64,000 nt of DNA from Phycisphaerales bacterium (GCA_029247205.1 JAQWLT010000033.1:96570-160569); one strand, 5' to 3'. Shown: positions 45,740 through 54,870, counted from the first letter of the stretch. The notes: generated from the letters alone by a model not told the origin. Made by a program: numbers and translations.

Positions 45740-46591
45740 CTACCGCACCCCAACGATGTATGCAATCCAACCCTCACACGCCTCACCACACTCAAGTGGC
45801 TCCCACTCACCATTACCTTCTTCGGTTTCCTCGTCAGTACCTTCCCAATAGACAGTGGCTTTCTCAAACCCAGCTTCAAGCAACATCTCTCGTATCTCTG
45901 GAATAGTCCAAAGCCGCCACTCATATGTGAATGCCCGATCTAGTTTGGTTCCATCTGGGAAGTGGAAGTGGATGTAGTTGACTACATCTCCTGTGATTGG
46001 GTCGTACTTGTGTTGGTCCCACACATACGTAAACCCATCCATATCTCGAGACTCTTCCATCTCAACAAACGAATCACTTCCCCCATAACAGTCGAGAATA
46101 AAGAGACCATCATCAACAAGTTCAGAGTGAGCAGTTTTGAAGTACTCGATTACTTGTTGTCGTTTCTTAAAAATGTAGTACGAGAAGTTATGCGCGAGCA
46201 GGCAATCAACAGCGTTGGTTGTTGTTGAGAGTACATCACCCTTGATAAGGGTTACTCGTTCAGATTGCTCATCATTGAGTCGTTCAGATTTCTTATTGAT
46301 AGCCCACGCAAGAACATCATCATCAAGATCGACACCAACGGCCGAATGTGATGCGTCGTCAGCAACCCACCGCATCGCGACCGCTGCAGTACCACAAAAG
46401 TCTTCTCGTATTGAACAACAAGGCCTACCCCGTTGGTCTTTCCATATCTGCTTAATGATGTCAACTTCGTTATCTGGGTCTTGCACAGATAATTCATACA
46501 ACTCATGGATGTCACTACCTTCGGCAGTTCTCCATCCTTGTTTACGCTTTTTACTTCGTGCACCCTCGTGCTTTGGTTTTGTTGTGCTCAT
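45740..46591 (-). CDS. Class I SAM-dependent methyltransferase
   Basis: A 283-residue enzyme. The SAM-binding glycine loop region is REDFCGTAAVAMRWVAD, followed by the acidic VGVDLDDDVLAWA. The later motif CLLAHNFSYYIFKKRQQVIEYF has the usual strand-helix shape. The N-terminus is very basic (KPKHEGARSKKRKQGWR). Substrate is unknown; the position 3 bases before ispB hints at quinone biosynthesis but does not prove it. Its start overlaps the stop of a lipoprotein gene by 4 bases. Confidence 0.8.
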   Translation of the reverse strand: MSTTKPKHEGARSKKRKQGWRTAEGSDIHELYELSVQDPDNEVDIIKQIWKDQRGRPCCSIREDFCGTAAVAMRWVADDASHSAVGVDLDDDVLAWAINKKSERLNDEQSERVTLIKGDVLSTTTNAVDCLLAHNFSYYIFKKRQQVIEYFKTAHSELVDDGLFILDCYGGSDSFVEMEESRDMDGFTYVWDQHKYDPITGDVVNYIHFHFPDGTKLDRAFTYEWRLWTIPEIREMLLEAGFEKATVYWEGTDEETEEGNGEWEPLECGEACEGWIAYIVGVR

Positions 46592-46995
46592 GGTTTGGCT
46601 AGTGTAGTTGGGCTAGACGCCCAAGTCTCTATTTGTACGTCGTAGATTCTTATCCAAGACATATGAGGTTTCCAGTGATTTACCAGTTCTAAATGGTCTT
46701 CATGTGTGAGGTAGTCTTGGTAGTCAACAGCCGACCGGAAGCCCACACAGAGTGCTACGTCGTATTTGGCATCTACTCCCGGGCGACTGAACTCAGGTGC
46801 GGTTGCCGGCGTTCCACACCAATACATGGCGACGCCCGGAATTTGAGGCAACAGTCGATCACAGTCGCTGACCAGGGCGGGTGTGCCTGCGTCATCCTTC
46901 AGATCGATCAGCACCACATGTTGGAGGATGGGTTGAGGGGCACATCCGGCGAGCAAGGCAAGGAAACTGGTGAGGATTGCTGAACGATTGGTCAT
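46588..46995 (-). CDS. Dabb (stress-responsive A/B barrel) domain lipoprotein
   Basis: A 135-residue lipoprotein. ATG at 46995 gives a signal peptide MTNRSAILTSFLALLAGC with a clear lipobox LAGC. The mature domain starts HVVLIDLKDDAG and continues with PGVAMYWCGTP, YDVALCVGFRSAVDYQDYLTHEDHLELVNHW, which is the Dabb ferredoxin-like fold. Its role is unknown; most described Dabb proteins are cytoplasmic dimers, so a secreted one is unusual. The end overlaps the start of the methyltransferase gene by 4 bases. It is divergent from rsmJ. Confidence 0.78.
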   Translation of the reverse strand: MTNRSAILTSFLALLAGCAPQPILQHVVLIDLKDDAGTPALVSDCDRLLPQIPGVAMYWCGTPATAPEFSRPGVDAKYDVALCVGFRSAVDYQDYLTHEDHLELVNHWKPHMSWIRIYDVQIETWASSPTTLAKP

Positions 46996-47047
46996 ATTGG
47001 AGATCCCTTTCGGTGTGTAATGGTACGGGCTGCTAGCCTCAAACCCT

Positions 47048-47794
47048 ATGTCTGAACGAGTGATCCATCGAACAGTTGAGGCGCGAGACCATGGTCGAGT
47101 AGCCGACGCCACCAAACTTGCACACGCCTCAGGGGCAGATCTTGTGTCTGGCCAGATTGAGCAAGATGAGTATCGAATCGTCTTGTTTGATGATCGCGAG
47201 GAATTGTGGGATACCAACAGTCGTCGTCACGGCATGCCACTGTCCTTTCGGAATATTGATCTACGTACCGGGGCTGGCAACCTCTCAAAAAAGCAGCCAC
47301 TTGCTAAAGCTATTGGTTCGGCGGCAACAACAATTCTCGACGCGACTGCCGGGCTTGGTCATGACGCGGCCCTGCTTGCCTGTATGGGGTGGACTACTCT
47401 GGCAATCGAGCGCGATCCATTTATTGCCACACTCCTAGCTATCTCACGAGATGATGCTCGTCGGTGCGACGACCTATGGTCGCGGCTAGAGACCAATCTC
47501 ACAATAAAGTGTGGTGATGCAATTGAATTGATCCAAAATTACACACCAGACGTCATTTACCTCGACCCAATGTTCTCGGCACGACGCAAATCTTCAGCGC
47601 TTCCAAAAAAGCCCGCACAAGTTCTGCAGGCGCTCGCGGCTGCTGGTGGGGAAGCCAAACTCCTTGCAGCAGCCAGACGCAGCGTAAGTCGAGTTGTTGT
47701 CAAGCGGCCACAAGATGGTCCACCGATTGAAGCAGACCCAACACTTGTATTTAATGGTCGTCTTGTTCGGTACGACGTATATTTGCAGCAGTGA
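47048..47794 (+). CDS. rsmJ: 16S rRNA (guanine-N2) methyltransferase RsmJ-like
   Basis: A 248-residue SAM-dependent enzyme. DLRTGAGNLSKKQPLAKAIG is followed by the SAM loop LDATAGLGHDAALLACMGW. VIYLDPMFSARRKSSALPKK and VVVKRPQDGPPI match what I remember of E. coli RsmJ (DATAGLGRDAF, YLDPMFP, VVKRPD). RsmJ methylates G1516 of 16S rRNA. The N-terminal 60 residues hold a strand-helix unit that fits. The start is 52 bases from a divergent lipoprotein gene. A 58-residue membrane protein gene follows. Confidence 0.85.
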   Translation: MSERVIHRTVEARDHGRVADATKLAHASGADLVSGQIEQDEYRIVLFDDREELWDTNSRRHGMPLSFRNIDLRTGAGNLSKKQPLAKAIGSAATTILDATAGLGHDAALLACMGWTTLAIERDPFIATLLAISRDDARRCDDLWSRLETNLTIKCGDAIELIQNYTPDVIYLDPMFSARRKSSALPKKPAQVLQALAAAGGEAKLLAAARRSVSRVVVKRPQDGPPIEADPTLVFNGRLVRYDVYLQQ

Positions 47795-47847
47795 GTGGCG
47801 TTTTGCCTTGTGATCGTGTCCAATAGTGTTTCAGGAGCAGTACACAT

Positions 47848-48024
47848 ATGGACACACCCAAGAAATCATCTGGCATTGACCCAGTCACCCGCGGCGCGTG
47901 GATCATCTTCGGCGTGCTTTGTTTGATCTTCTTGCTTGGCTTGGTGATCACATCGTTCTGGGGTGGACCATTTGAGTCAACAAGCTATTGGCAGCAAGAT
48001 GCGCCGCCAACCTTCCCGAATTAA
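47848..48024 (+). CDS. Small single-span membrane protein, 58 aa
   Basis: ATG at 47848 has AGGAG about 10 bases upstream. The 58-residue product has a polar N-terminus (MDTPKKSSGIDPVTRG), one hydrophobic segment at about 18-37 (WIIFGVLCLIFLLGLVITSF) and a short tail ending PPTFPN. No family is recognised. The signal for expression and the single clean membrane helix support it. It lies 53 bases after rsmJ and just before the tRNA gene, which is on the other strand. Confidence 0.6.
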   Translation: MDTPKKSSGIDPVTRGAWIIFGVLCLIFLLGLVITSFWGGPFESTSYWQQDAPPTFPN

Positions 48025-48040
48025 TCCCCCAGAACATCAA

Positions 48041-48113
48041 TGGAGCCGATCGGGGTCGAACCGACGACTTCCTGCTTGCAAAGCAGGCGCTCTGCCAACT
48101 GAGCTACGGCCCC
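48041..48113 (-). tRNA. tRNA-Ala (TGC anticodon)
   Basis: The reverse strand folds into a full cloverleaf of 73 bases. The acceptor stem pairs GGGGCCG with CGGCTCC and contains the G3-U70 pair that marks alanine tRNA. The anticodon stem CCTGC/GCAGG encloses TTTGCAA with anticodon TGC. The D arm GCTC/GAGC and T arm GTCGG/CCGAT are present. The discriminator is A at 48041. No CCA is encoded after it, so it must be added by an enzyme. Confidence 0.97.
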
Positions 48114-48155
48114 TGATAGTGAGCAGGATACACACTCACAGGCGAGTGTGACACA

Positions 48156-49442
48156 TCATTGTGGTGGAGTTACCGAGACTAGGTCCACACGCTCTGGTGT
48201 AACGGTTTGAATCTGCCAATCATCATTCCAGTTCATTCGGCCAACAACGCCAACCCGCTGTCCAAGCATCCCTCGCACATCCACAGCCGAATCTGGCGAG
48301 ATATACGCCAAACTGCGGCCCGAGAACGGGTCTTGAAGGCGGTAATAAAGTGGCCGGCTCACACCATTGAACATGGGGGAGACAGCGAGCGTTCCTCGAA
48401 TGACGTACTCAGGTGATTCGTCAAGCAATCGTGCTTGTGCAGAGAGGTCCGCTGAAGATCGGAGAATGCGTGCTTGGGCGGCCACAATATCCTTGTGCGT
48501 TGAATTGATTGATGCCGCGAGATCAAGCTGCTTTAAGCGGAAGGTTGCTCGCTCAGCAAACTCAGGGTGAGCGGTTGCTTCTTCATCAATTACAGCGACA
48601 TAGCCGGCCCGAAGATGCGCTACTTGTGTGGCATTGAGGCTGTAGAGGGGTGTGGTTGCCAGGGTTTGCTCAAGGGCATCCCACTGTTTGTTGTGATACA
48701 CCGGGACTTCAACCACCTCGATGACCTCAACCACCTCTTCCACTGGTGGCTCAATAACTTCCTCTACAACTTCAATCTCTATAGGTTGTTGTTGTGCGGC
48801 GATCCACTTTGGACGCATCATTGACCATGATGACCAGTCAGTAAGAGGACTTGCCGGCTGTCGTGTAGCCCACGTTGGTGCATCACGCCACCCCCGGGCA
48901 AACGCAGTGATGTCAGCATTGGTCGCAGGCTGCAGTACATCAGCCGCAATCCAACCAGTGGCAGAGGCAGGCATAACAATACGGTGTACGACATACGCAT
49001 TCGTTCCAGTGGTGGAAGCGGTGACGGGTGAGGTGTCAATAACCTCAACAGTTGTGCCAGGATCAAGGGTGCAGGCCCATCCATTGGAATCATTCCATGC
49101 CGTTCCATCAAGATTCACAGCATTGACTTCGGTAGTGTCAAGTGTGACAGCTGATCGGCCATCACCCAAATCCAAGATTGGATCAGCACTTGCTGGACGA
49201 CGAATCCAAGCCCACGAATCAGCAAAAACCGGACCATCAGCCGCCACCCGGGCCCAACCTGGTCTGGATTCAACCACACGAACCGTACTACCATCCTCTG
49301 CCATCAAGAACGGGTAGTACTTGGTACTTGCACCACAGCGAATCGGTGTCTCGTTCGCCGTGACGACATATAAACCAGGTTCGATTGTCTGGATCTGGCC
49401 AGATGCAATAGCAATGGTGATGGCAAGGATCGTAGTAGTCAT
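48156..49442 (-). CDS. Secreted SH3-like protein with Glu/Val-rich linker
   Basis: A 428-residue protein with a signal peptide MTTTILAITIAIASGQI. Two bacterial SH3-like modules follow: about 22-82 (YVVTANETPIRCGASTKYY, then VRVVESRPGWARV) and about 93-170 (ending ASATGWIAADVL). Residues about 222-250 form a low-complexity linker of repeated Glu, Val, Ile and Pro. The C-terminal half has a helical region (about 255-345) and a last beta-rich domain with VVGRMNWNDDW that resembles an OB or SH3 fold. It could bind cell wall or protein ligands. Family not recognised beyond SH3. The linker is encoded by repeated GAGGT-type triplets. Confidence 0.7.
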   Translation of the reverse strand: MTTTILAITIAIASGQIQTIEPGLYVVTANETPIRCGASTKYYPFLMAEDGSTVRVVESRPGWARVAADGPVFADSWAWIRRPASADPILDLGDGRSAVTLDTTEVNAVNLDGTAWNDSNGWACTLDPGTTVEVIDTSPVTASTTGTNAYVVHRIVMPASATGWIAADVLQPATNADITAFARGWRDAPTWATRQPASPLTDWSSWSMMRPKWIAAQQQPIEIEVVEEVIEPPVEEVVEVIEVVEVPVYHNKQWDALEQTLATTPLYSLNATQVAHLRAGYVAVIDEEATAHPEFAERATFRLKQLDLAASINSTHKDIVAAQARILRSSADLSAQARLLDESPEYVIRGTLAVSPMFNGVSRPLYYRLQDPFSGRSLAYISPDSAVDVRGMLGQRVGVVGRMNWNDDWQIQTVTPERVDLVSVTPPQ

Positions 49443-49600
49443 AGTGGACTCCTGTGGTCACACACAAGCAGTGTGGTGACCGTGTGTTGGGAGTCTACGA
49501 TTGTCAGCTGATTGATGCCGAAAAATGCAGTATGTGGATGCGTGGTGTAGGGGACGGGTACCATCGCCATGTCGCTCAACTCACTGGTGAAATCCCCCAC

Positions 49601-50566
49601 ATGCCGCAGATTCAACAAGGTCCCAACGCGGTACAAGAAGCCGGCCGCCAGCTACGGCAGGGGGGCTTAGTCGTCATACCCACCGAAACGGTGTATGGGC
49701 TCGCTGGGTTAACCCATAGCCCAGACGCCCTTATTGGCATCTTTGAGCTCAAAGGCAGGCCACAAGACAACCCGCTCATTGCCCATGTTGACAGCATTGA
49801 GTCGGCCAAACGGCTCACAGATCGGTGGCCAGCGTCAGCCACAACGCTCACGACTGCTCTATGGCCTGGTCCACTGACCATCGTATTGCCCCGTAGCCAA
49901 GACGTACCACCAATCGCATCAGCGGGGCTCGACACCCTCGCGATTCGTATGCCGAACCACCCAGTTGCACAGAAAATTATCGAAGCAGCCGGTGGTCCAC
50001 TCTCAGCACCATCGGCCAATCGATCGGGCCGAATATCACCGACCACGGCGTCGCATGTTCTAGATGACTACCACAACATACAAGCAGCTTCAGATCTTCT
50101 CATCATCGATGGTGGACCGTGTGATCAGGGCCTCGAGTCCACAGTGATTGATCTCAGTGGCTCATTGCCGCGCCTGCTTCGGCCAGGCACCATCGGCCGC
50201 GGGGTGATTGGGGACCTCATTGGGCCACTCGCCAAAGATCCACTTCCCTCATCACAGGACGCCTCACCAGGTACAACGCTTCGCCACTATGCCCCAATCA
50301 AACCAGTGCACATTTGCCAACAATCCTCCATGTTGGCCCTTCTTGATCAAGGTGGCAACGCCGTCGTGATCGGGCCCAGCACAATTGTTGTTCCGCCGCA
50401 ATACACCCACTTACAACTTCCAATCGATCCCATGGATGCCGCTCGCATGCTTTACACACTCTTGCGACAAGCCGATCAACCAAGCACCACCCACATCATC
50501 ATTGTTCTACCCGAGGGCGACCAATGGGAGGCTGTGCGCGACCGACTCAGTAGAGCGGCAACCTGA
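49601..50566 (+). CDS. tsaC: L-threonylcarbamoyladenylate synthase, Sua5 type (TsaC)
   Basis: Makes threonylcarbamoyl-AMP for t6A modification of tRNA. From ATG 49601 it is 321 residues, which matches the long Sua5 form with a C-terminal domain. The N-terminal YrdC domain has GGLVVIPTETVYGLAG, ELKGRPQDNPLIAHV, WPGPLTIVLPR, IRMPNHPVAQKII and GGPLSAPSANRSGRISPT. The C-terminal SUA5 domain begins about residue 220 after SPGTTLRHYAPIKP. The frame is open upstream to 49454, but the extra residues are not like the family. No clear ribosome binding site is seen. It partners with TsaB (14256). Confidence 0.9.
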   Translation: MPQIQQGPNAVQEAGRQLRQGGLVVIPTETVYGLAGLTHSPDALIGIFELKGRPQDNPLIAHVDSIESAKRLTDRWPASATTLTTALWPGPLTIVLPRSQDVPPIASAGLDTLAIRMPNHPVAQKIIEAAGGPLSAPSANRSGRISPTTASHVLDDYHNIQAASDLLIIDGGPCDQGLESTVIDLSGSLPRLLRPGTIGRGVIGDLIGPLAKDPLPSSQDASPGTTLRHYAPIKPVHICQQSSMLALLDQGGNAVVIGPSTIVVPPQYTHLQLPIDPMDAARMLYTLLRQADQPSTTHIIIVLPEGDQWEAVRDRLSRAAT

Positions 50567-50581
50567 GCATCCAAATACCTC

Positions 50582-51535
50582 TTATGGCGATGATGTCACT
50601 GTGTCTGTACACACAATCAAATCAGCCTGTGGCGATTCAGCATCAAACTCCACCACATCACAGTTAGGCTCAAGGCTGATGGAAACCACACGCGCCGCAG
50701 GAAGAAGCCGCTTCACCTGCATACTCGTTCCCCCATCTAAGTCAGAGTGAAACCGCCCAACAAGTAACAAGATTGGCGGACCAGACCGTTCTAGTGCAGT
50801 TGATATCGAAGCAGCCATCGTGGCATCCCACACTTGTTGAGCAAGGAAATAAGATTCTGCGATAGCAAGACTTGCTTCATTTTGTTCTGTGTCCGCACCA
50901 TCTTCACCATGACCACCCATGAGGTCCATAAACCGATCTCGGTAGGCGCCGGCCAGTGGTGTATCTGGGTAGTCCACAAGACCACGGCGGCTGGCATCGA
51001 GTGCGTCAATGCGTTCCCACCCATCACTGCGCACCACCCGCACATATCGCCGCGGCGCATTGGCGGCAATGACTGCAGCATTGCGTTCAATTGCCGCGTC
51101 AATAATCGGTTGGTACCACACCTCCCAACTACCCAGTCCAGACCATGATGTTGACCCAGATAATTTTGCGAAAGTTTTGGCATCAATGATGCCGTCGCGA
51201 TAGTCCTCGATGAGTGGTTGTTCATCACGCTCAAGCATTTCTAGGGCGAGGGCCCCACCCTGAGCGGAGTCAAGCACATCCTCAACAACAGCCAATTGCA
51301 CAGCGTGCCCGACCGCATCATTGTGTTGCTCACCCAAGAGCACAACATCAGCACCACCAAGCCGATCAATCATGGTGGTCCACTGAAGGGAGTCGCCTGT
51401 GCGGCCATCCAAAATGACAAGATCGCTGCGTACTGGTACGAGAGACCGCTTTACGGGTACCTGTTTAGGGGCGCATGCTGGAAGGGCCGCCACCAATAGG
51501 CCCAATACAATCATGTTGAGCGGCTGTTTAGCCAT
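50582..51535 (-). CDS. ChaN-like (haem-binding/Tiki-like fold) lipoprotein
   Basis: A 317-residue lipoprotein. ATG at 51535 has AGGAG at a good distance and gives a signal peptide MAKQPLNMIVLGLLVAALPAC with lipobox LPAC. The mature part has VVLLGEQHNDAVGH (first His motif), ALEMLERDEQPLIEDY, TSWSGLGSWEVWYQPIIDAA, VIAANAPRRYVR and the late VGRFHSD (second His motif). ChaN family members bind haem or act in iron uptake, but the function is not settled. No iron transport gene is adjacent. It is divergent from the TPR/alpha-CTD gene at 51652. Confidence 0.8.
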   Translation of the reverse strand: MAKQPLNMIVLGLLVAALPACAPKQVPVKRSLVPVRSDLVILDGRTGDSLQWTTMIDRLGGADVVLLGEQHNDAVGHAVQLAVVEDVLDSAQGGALALEMLERDEQPLIEDYRDGIIDAKTFAKLSGSTSWSGLGSWEVWYQPIIDAAIERNAAVIAANAPRRYVRVVRSDGWERIDALDASRRGLVDYPDTPLAGAYRDRFMDLMGGHGEDGADTEQNEASLAIAESYFLAQQVWDATMAASISTALERSGPPILLLVGRFHSDLDGGTSMQVKRLLPAARVVSISLEPNCDVVEFDAESPQADLIVCTDTVTSSP

Positions 51536-51651
51536 CAGAAACACTCCTGTGAACGACGGGTCAGGGTCGAGATCACACCCAGACATTGAGCGGGATCACA
51601 ATTGACGATACAGTAGTGGGATTCCCTATAGATCTTGGAGAGGAACAACAC

Positions 51652-52572
51652 ATGAGTGGTACCAGCCAAGGGCTCGACACCGTCATCGGTGGCGACTCAA
51701 CCAGTAGTCCAAAAGAAGCACTTGAGCAGGCTCGGCAGCTCGAGGCGGACGGAAACCGTATTGGCGCTATCGAAGCGCTACGAGGGGCGTCAGCCAGCGG
51801 TGATGAGCACGTGCTCTTTCGCCTTGCATGGTTGCTCGACTTATGTGGTGAAGAGGATGAGTGCATCCACTTTTATCAGCGATGTGTCGACAACGATCGT
51901 CCCCTCGTCAACGCACTCTTGAATCTCGCTGTTCTCTTTGAAGATCGCGGCGACTTTGCAACTGCGGAGAAATATCTCCAGATGGTTGTGAAGACCGATC
52001 CAAATAATCTTCGTGGCCGACTGTTCTTGCGTGACGTTCAAGCGTCCAAGGATATGTACTACGACGAGGCAGAGGCTCGTGATCAAGCGAAGCACAATGC
52101 CCTCATGGACACTCCTGTGACGGACTTTGAGTTGTCTGTTCGTGCACGAAATTGTCTCAAGAAGATGGAAATTCGAACACTTGGCGACCTATTGAAGGTG
52201 TCCGAAGCTGAATTACTTTCTTACAAGAACTTTGGCGAGACATCCTTGGTTGAGATCAAGGCGATGCTCACGTCACGTAGTCTTCGTCTGGGTCAAAATC
52301 TTGAGACGCAGTACCACCGCGTCCGCGCTGATGTGTACGACTACCTGAGAGAACAGGCGCCAGAAGAGGTTCTGAATCGTCCAATTTCAAGTCTCAACTT
52401 CTCAGTTCGTGCCCGTAAGGCACTGCAGATTCTCGGTGTGCAAACGGTCGGCGATCTTGCGACTCGCACCGAAGCAGAATTGCTTGGTATCAAGAACTTC
52501 GGCACAACCAGTTTGGTTGAGATTCACGAACGACTCGCCACGGTTGGCCTCGGCCTTCGTGTGCTCGACTGA
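51652..52572 (+). CDS. TPR protein with two RNA polymerase alpha C-terminal-type domains
   Basis: A 306-residue soluble protein. ATG at 51652 has GGAGAGGA upstream. Residues about 18-135 form three to four TPR helical pairs. Residues about 154-212 and 242-306 are each an alpha-CTD-like HhH domain. The first (LSVRARNCLKK to NFGETSL) keeps the DNA-contact residues equivalent to E. coli R265, N268, G296 and S299; K298 is Thr. The second (FSVRARKALQI to NFGTTSL) keeps R and G/S but has Lys for N268. In polymerase this domain binds UP elements and activators. A separate protein with two copies could act as a transcription modulator, but that is inference. Confidence 0.85.
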   Translation: MSGTSQGLDTVIGGDSTSSPKEALEQARQLEADGNRIGAIEALRGASASGDEHVLFRLAWLLDLCGEEDECIHFYQRCVDNDRPLVNALLNLAVLFEDRGDFATAEKYLQMVVKTDPNNLRGRLFLRDVQASKDMYYDEAEARDQAKHNALMDTPVTDFELSVRARNCLKKMEIRTLGDLLKVSEAELLSYKNFGETSLVEIKAMLTSRSLRLGQNLETQYHRVRADVYDYLREQAPEEVLNRPISSLNFSVRARKALQILGVQTVGDLATRTEAELLGIKNFGTTSLVEIHERLATVGLGLRVLD

Positions 52573-52604
52573 GCCTTGATATAACTGGCCACAGGGCCAT
52601 CCTG

Positions 52605-53834
52605 TTGGGTCTTTTGGTGTTTTGTGGGTGCGACAGCCGTGTTGTGCCGACCACCGATTCCGCCGCGCCTCAAACACAGGCCCAAGTCTCGAGTCACCTA
52701 TCCGAGGGTATTGCGATTCCGGTCACCGAACCAATCGTTCGGGTGCGGCTGCATCGGGTTGGGGCAGGCCAACCAATCACCATCGGCGAGGCTGGTCAAT
52801 CGCTGACCATACGTGGTGGTGGAGCCAAGATACAAATTGTTGGGACGGTGACACTGTGGCGAGAAGGGGGCCATTGGGCGAGCAGACAAGGAACACCACT
52901 TTCATCTGCGATCATAAATACACCCATAATCGATGTGTCAGCGATCGATCCTATGCAGGTCTCAGGGAAGTCTGGTCGGCGGTATCCCACAACCATTCGT
53001 TGTGTTGCAGATGGCGATTTATTTGATGTCATCAATGTGACGCCGATGAGCGAGTACATCCCAGGTGTACTTGCAGGAGAACTCTTTGAGGGTTGGCACG
53101 ATGCTGCTTTTGAGGCACAAGCCGTGGCCGCACGAAGTTTCGCTGTGTCCGAATGTGCCCAACGACAGAGCCGTCACTGGGATGTCACTGATACACCAGC
53201 ATCCCAGCACTATATTGGCGTGCCGACGTGGTCCCAAGCTCAAAGCACTGCAGCGGCGACTGCCGGTCAGGTACTCACATTTGATGGTCAAATTGTCGCG
53301 GGGTACTTTTCGAGTTGCTGCGGCGGGCGTGCTGCGACCGCCCTTGATGCTGTTGGACCGAATCCCATCAATAGCCTTGCTCCGCTTGGTGGGCATGGCA
53401 ATCCAGCTGCATGTACACATGCGCCGCGGTACACATGGAGTGATTCATGGGATGCGAAAGATGTTGCGAGGGCACTACAAAAATTCGGTGCCCGAGTTGG
53501 CCGTTCAGATCTCAAGAGACTTCGTCGTGTCACCGCCATTCGTCCAATCAAACCCAATCAACATGGTCGTCCCACAATGCTCGATGTTGGTGGGGCTGAG
53601 GTGCGATGTGTTGACTTGCCTGGCATCTTTACTGAGTCTGGCCTCAAGGCTCCACCGTCTGGCTGGGTCTCAGGAAGGGTGCGTTCAGGCACGCTGCACC
53701 TTGAGGGGCACGGATTTGGTCACGGAGTAGGGCTCTGCCAATACGGCGCCGAGGACTTGGCAAGCAAGTCCTCGGCAGCGCACGATATTCTTCAGTTCTA
53801 CTATCCAGGGGCGTCGATCACAAAGGCGTGGTGA
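52605..53834 (+). CDS. SpoIID/LytB-domain lipoprotein
   Basis: A 409-residue protein. No ATG fits; TTG at 52605 is the likely start and gives MGLLVFCGC, a very short hydrophobic N-terminus with a CGC lipobox-like end. The SpoIID domain begins about residue 118 with TIRCVADGDLFDVINVTPMSEYIPGVLAGEL. It continues with AAFEAQAVAARSFAV, ASQHYIGVPTWSQAQSTAAATAGQVLTFDG, SSCCGGRAAT and ends GHGFGHGVGLCQYGAEDLA. In known proteins this fold is a lytic transglycosylase that cuts denuded peptidoglycan. In this Gram-negative context it may act on the cell wall. The end overlaps a convergent gene by 17 bases. Confidence 0.85.
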   Translation: MGLLVFCGCDSRVVPTTDSAAPQTQAQVSSHLSEGIAIPVTEPIVRVRLHRVGAGQPITIGEAGQSLTIRGGGAKIQIVGTVTLWREGGHWASRQGTPLSSAIINTPIIDVSAIDPMQVSGKSGRRYPTTIRCVADGDLFDVINVTPMSEYIPGVLAGELFEGWHDAAFEAQAVAARSFAVSECAQRQSRHWDVTDTPASQHYIGVPTWSQAQSTAAATAGQVLTFDGQIVAGYFSSCCGGRAATALDAVGPNPINSLAPLGGHGNPAACTHAPRYTWSDSWDAKDVARALQKFGARVGRSDLKRLRRVTAIRPIKPNQHGRPTMLDVGGAEVRCVDLPGIFTESGLKAPPSGWVSGRVRSGTLHLEGHGFGHGVGLCQYGAEDLASKSSAAHDILQFYYPGASITKAW

Positions 53835-54762
53835 GTAGGGGGCTCGCAACTGATACCTCATGAACCCCTTGGTCATACTGCCGTGGCCTTGGAAGGAACT
53901 CGGCAAATGGGCTGGTTGTGGGTGTTGTCACACCATCTGGTCCAGCACCATCTTGCACTTGCACTCGGGCGCGATGTTCATATTCGCCGCGTCGGTGTTG
54001 CTTAGTCAGCGACTGTAAAGTTCCTTCTTGCACGGCGCTCAACTCAGCAAGACGTGACTCAATAGAGCGAAGGCTTTCCATATCGCCAGGGGCGTCGAAT
54101 CCACGAAGTGTTTCTTGTTGTGAAGCAGTAAGGGCGATGAGCCGATCATTACGCTCGATTGAGTCGATTTGCCGATCTAATTGCCACACTTGTGATTGGT
54201 AATCAGCGTACTCGTGTTCGATCTGCTCAAGAAGCGTGCTCAACCGCTCTTGCTGTGTCATCAGCATTTCAACCTGTCGTCGATCAGCCACGAGCCGCTC
54301 TTGATAGGTCTCCCTTATTTCTTGAATACGACGACCTTCCCGGTACGCGACTTCAAGGTTGACACCTTCATCTCCTGTAATAAGTGAGACCGTCTGGATG
54401 CCAGACTGCTCTGCAGAATGGACATCAAGGGCGAGCTGTTCAAGGTCGGCTCCCGTCATCAACACGACCCGTCGCGCGACATCTGAGTCATGCTCGAACT
54501 GCACAATCTGCGTATTTACTCGGGCGACCTCACCACGAATTTCAGCAATGCGATCTGGGTATACACCAGCCAACTCGTGCAATTGCGTTCGCAGTGCCCG
54601 GGCTTCCTCAACATCAATGTACTGATCAACAAAGTTTCCGGCCTGCTCTTGGATTGTGTCAAAGGCAGTTGCTACACGGGCTGGCCCAATAATCAGGGTG
54701 ACGCCGCCAAGAGCGAGGCCAGCGATGATGGTCCAACGAACAATGGTTCTACAAATGGTCAT
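53818..54762 (-). CDS. Secreted or membrane-anchored coiled-coil protein
   Basis: A 314-residue protein. One hydrophobic segment near residues 10-30 (WTIIAGLALGGVTLIIGPARVATAF) serves as anchor or signal. Residues about 50-255 form a long alpha-helical coiled coil with many Glu, Arg and Gln and heptad-like Leu/Ile (VEMLMTQQERLSTLLEQIEHEY). The C-terminal 60 residues are Pro/Thr/Arg rich. No family is recognised. The gene is divergent from the sigma factor gene at 54959 and its end overlaps the SpoIID gene by 17 bases. Confidence 0.65.
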   Translation of the reverse strand: MTICRTIVRWTIIAGLALGGVTLIIGPARVATAFDTIQEQAGNFVDQYIDVEEARALRTQLHELAGVYPDRIAEIRGEVARVNTQIVQFEHDSDVARRVVLMTGADLEQLALDVHSAEQSGIQTVSLITGDEGVNLEVAYREGRRIQEIRETYQERLVADRRQVEMLMTQQERLSTLLEQIEHEYADYQSQVWQLDRQIDSIERNDRLIALTASQQETLRGFDAPGDMESLRSIESRLAELSAVQEGTLQSLTKQHRRGEYEHRARVQVQDGAGPDGVTTPTTSPFAEFLPRPRQYDQGVHEVSVASPLLTTPL

Positions 54763-54835
54763 AACGGTGTTTATCCTTCCGCCACGCGATGTGGTGGCTC
54801 AGGCAACTTGTTGGGTTCTTTGCTCTGGCAATTTC

Positions 54836-54870
54836 ACCCCACTCCCTTCAACACACTAAAAAAGTGGGGT
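54836..54870. promoter_or_regulatory. Inverted repeat in the divergent region before a sigma factor gene
   Basis: ACCCCAC (54836-54842) is the reverse complement of GTGGGGT (54864-54870), with a 21-base A-rich spacer. It lies between the coiled-coil gene and the sigma gene, so it may be an operator or a weak terminator. Confidence 0.35.
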
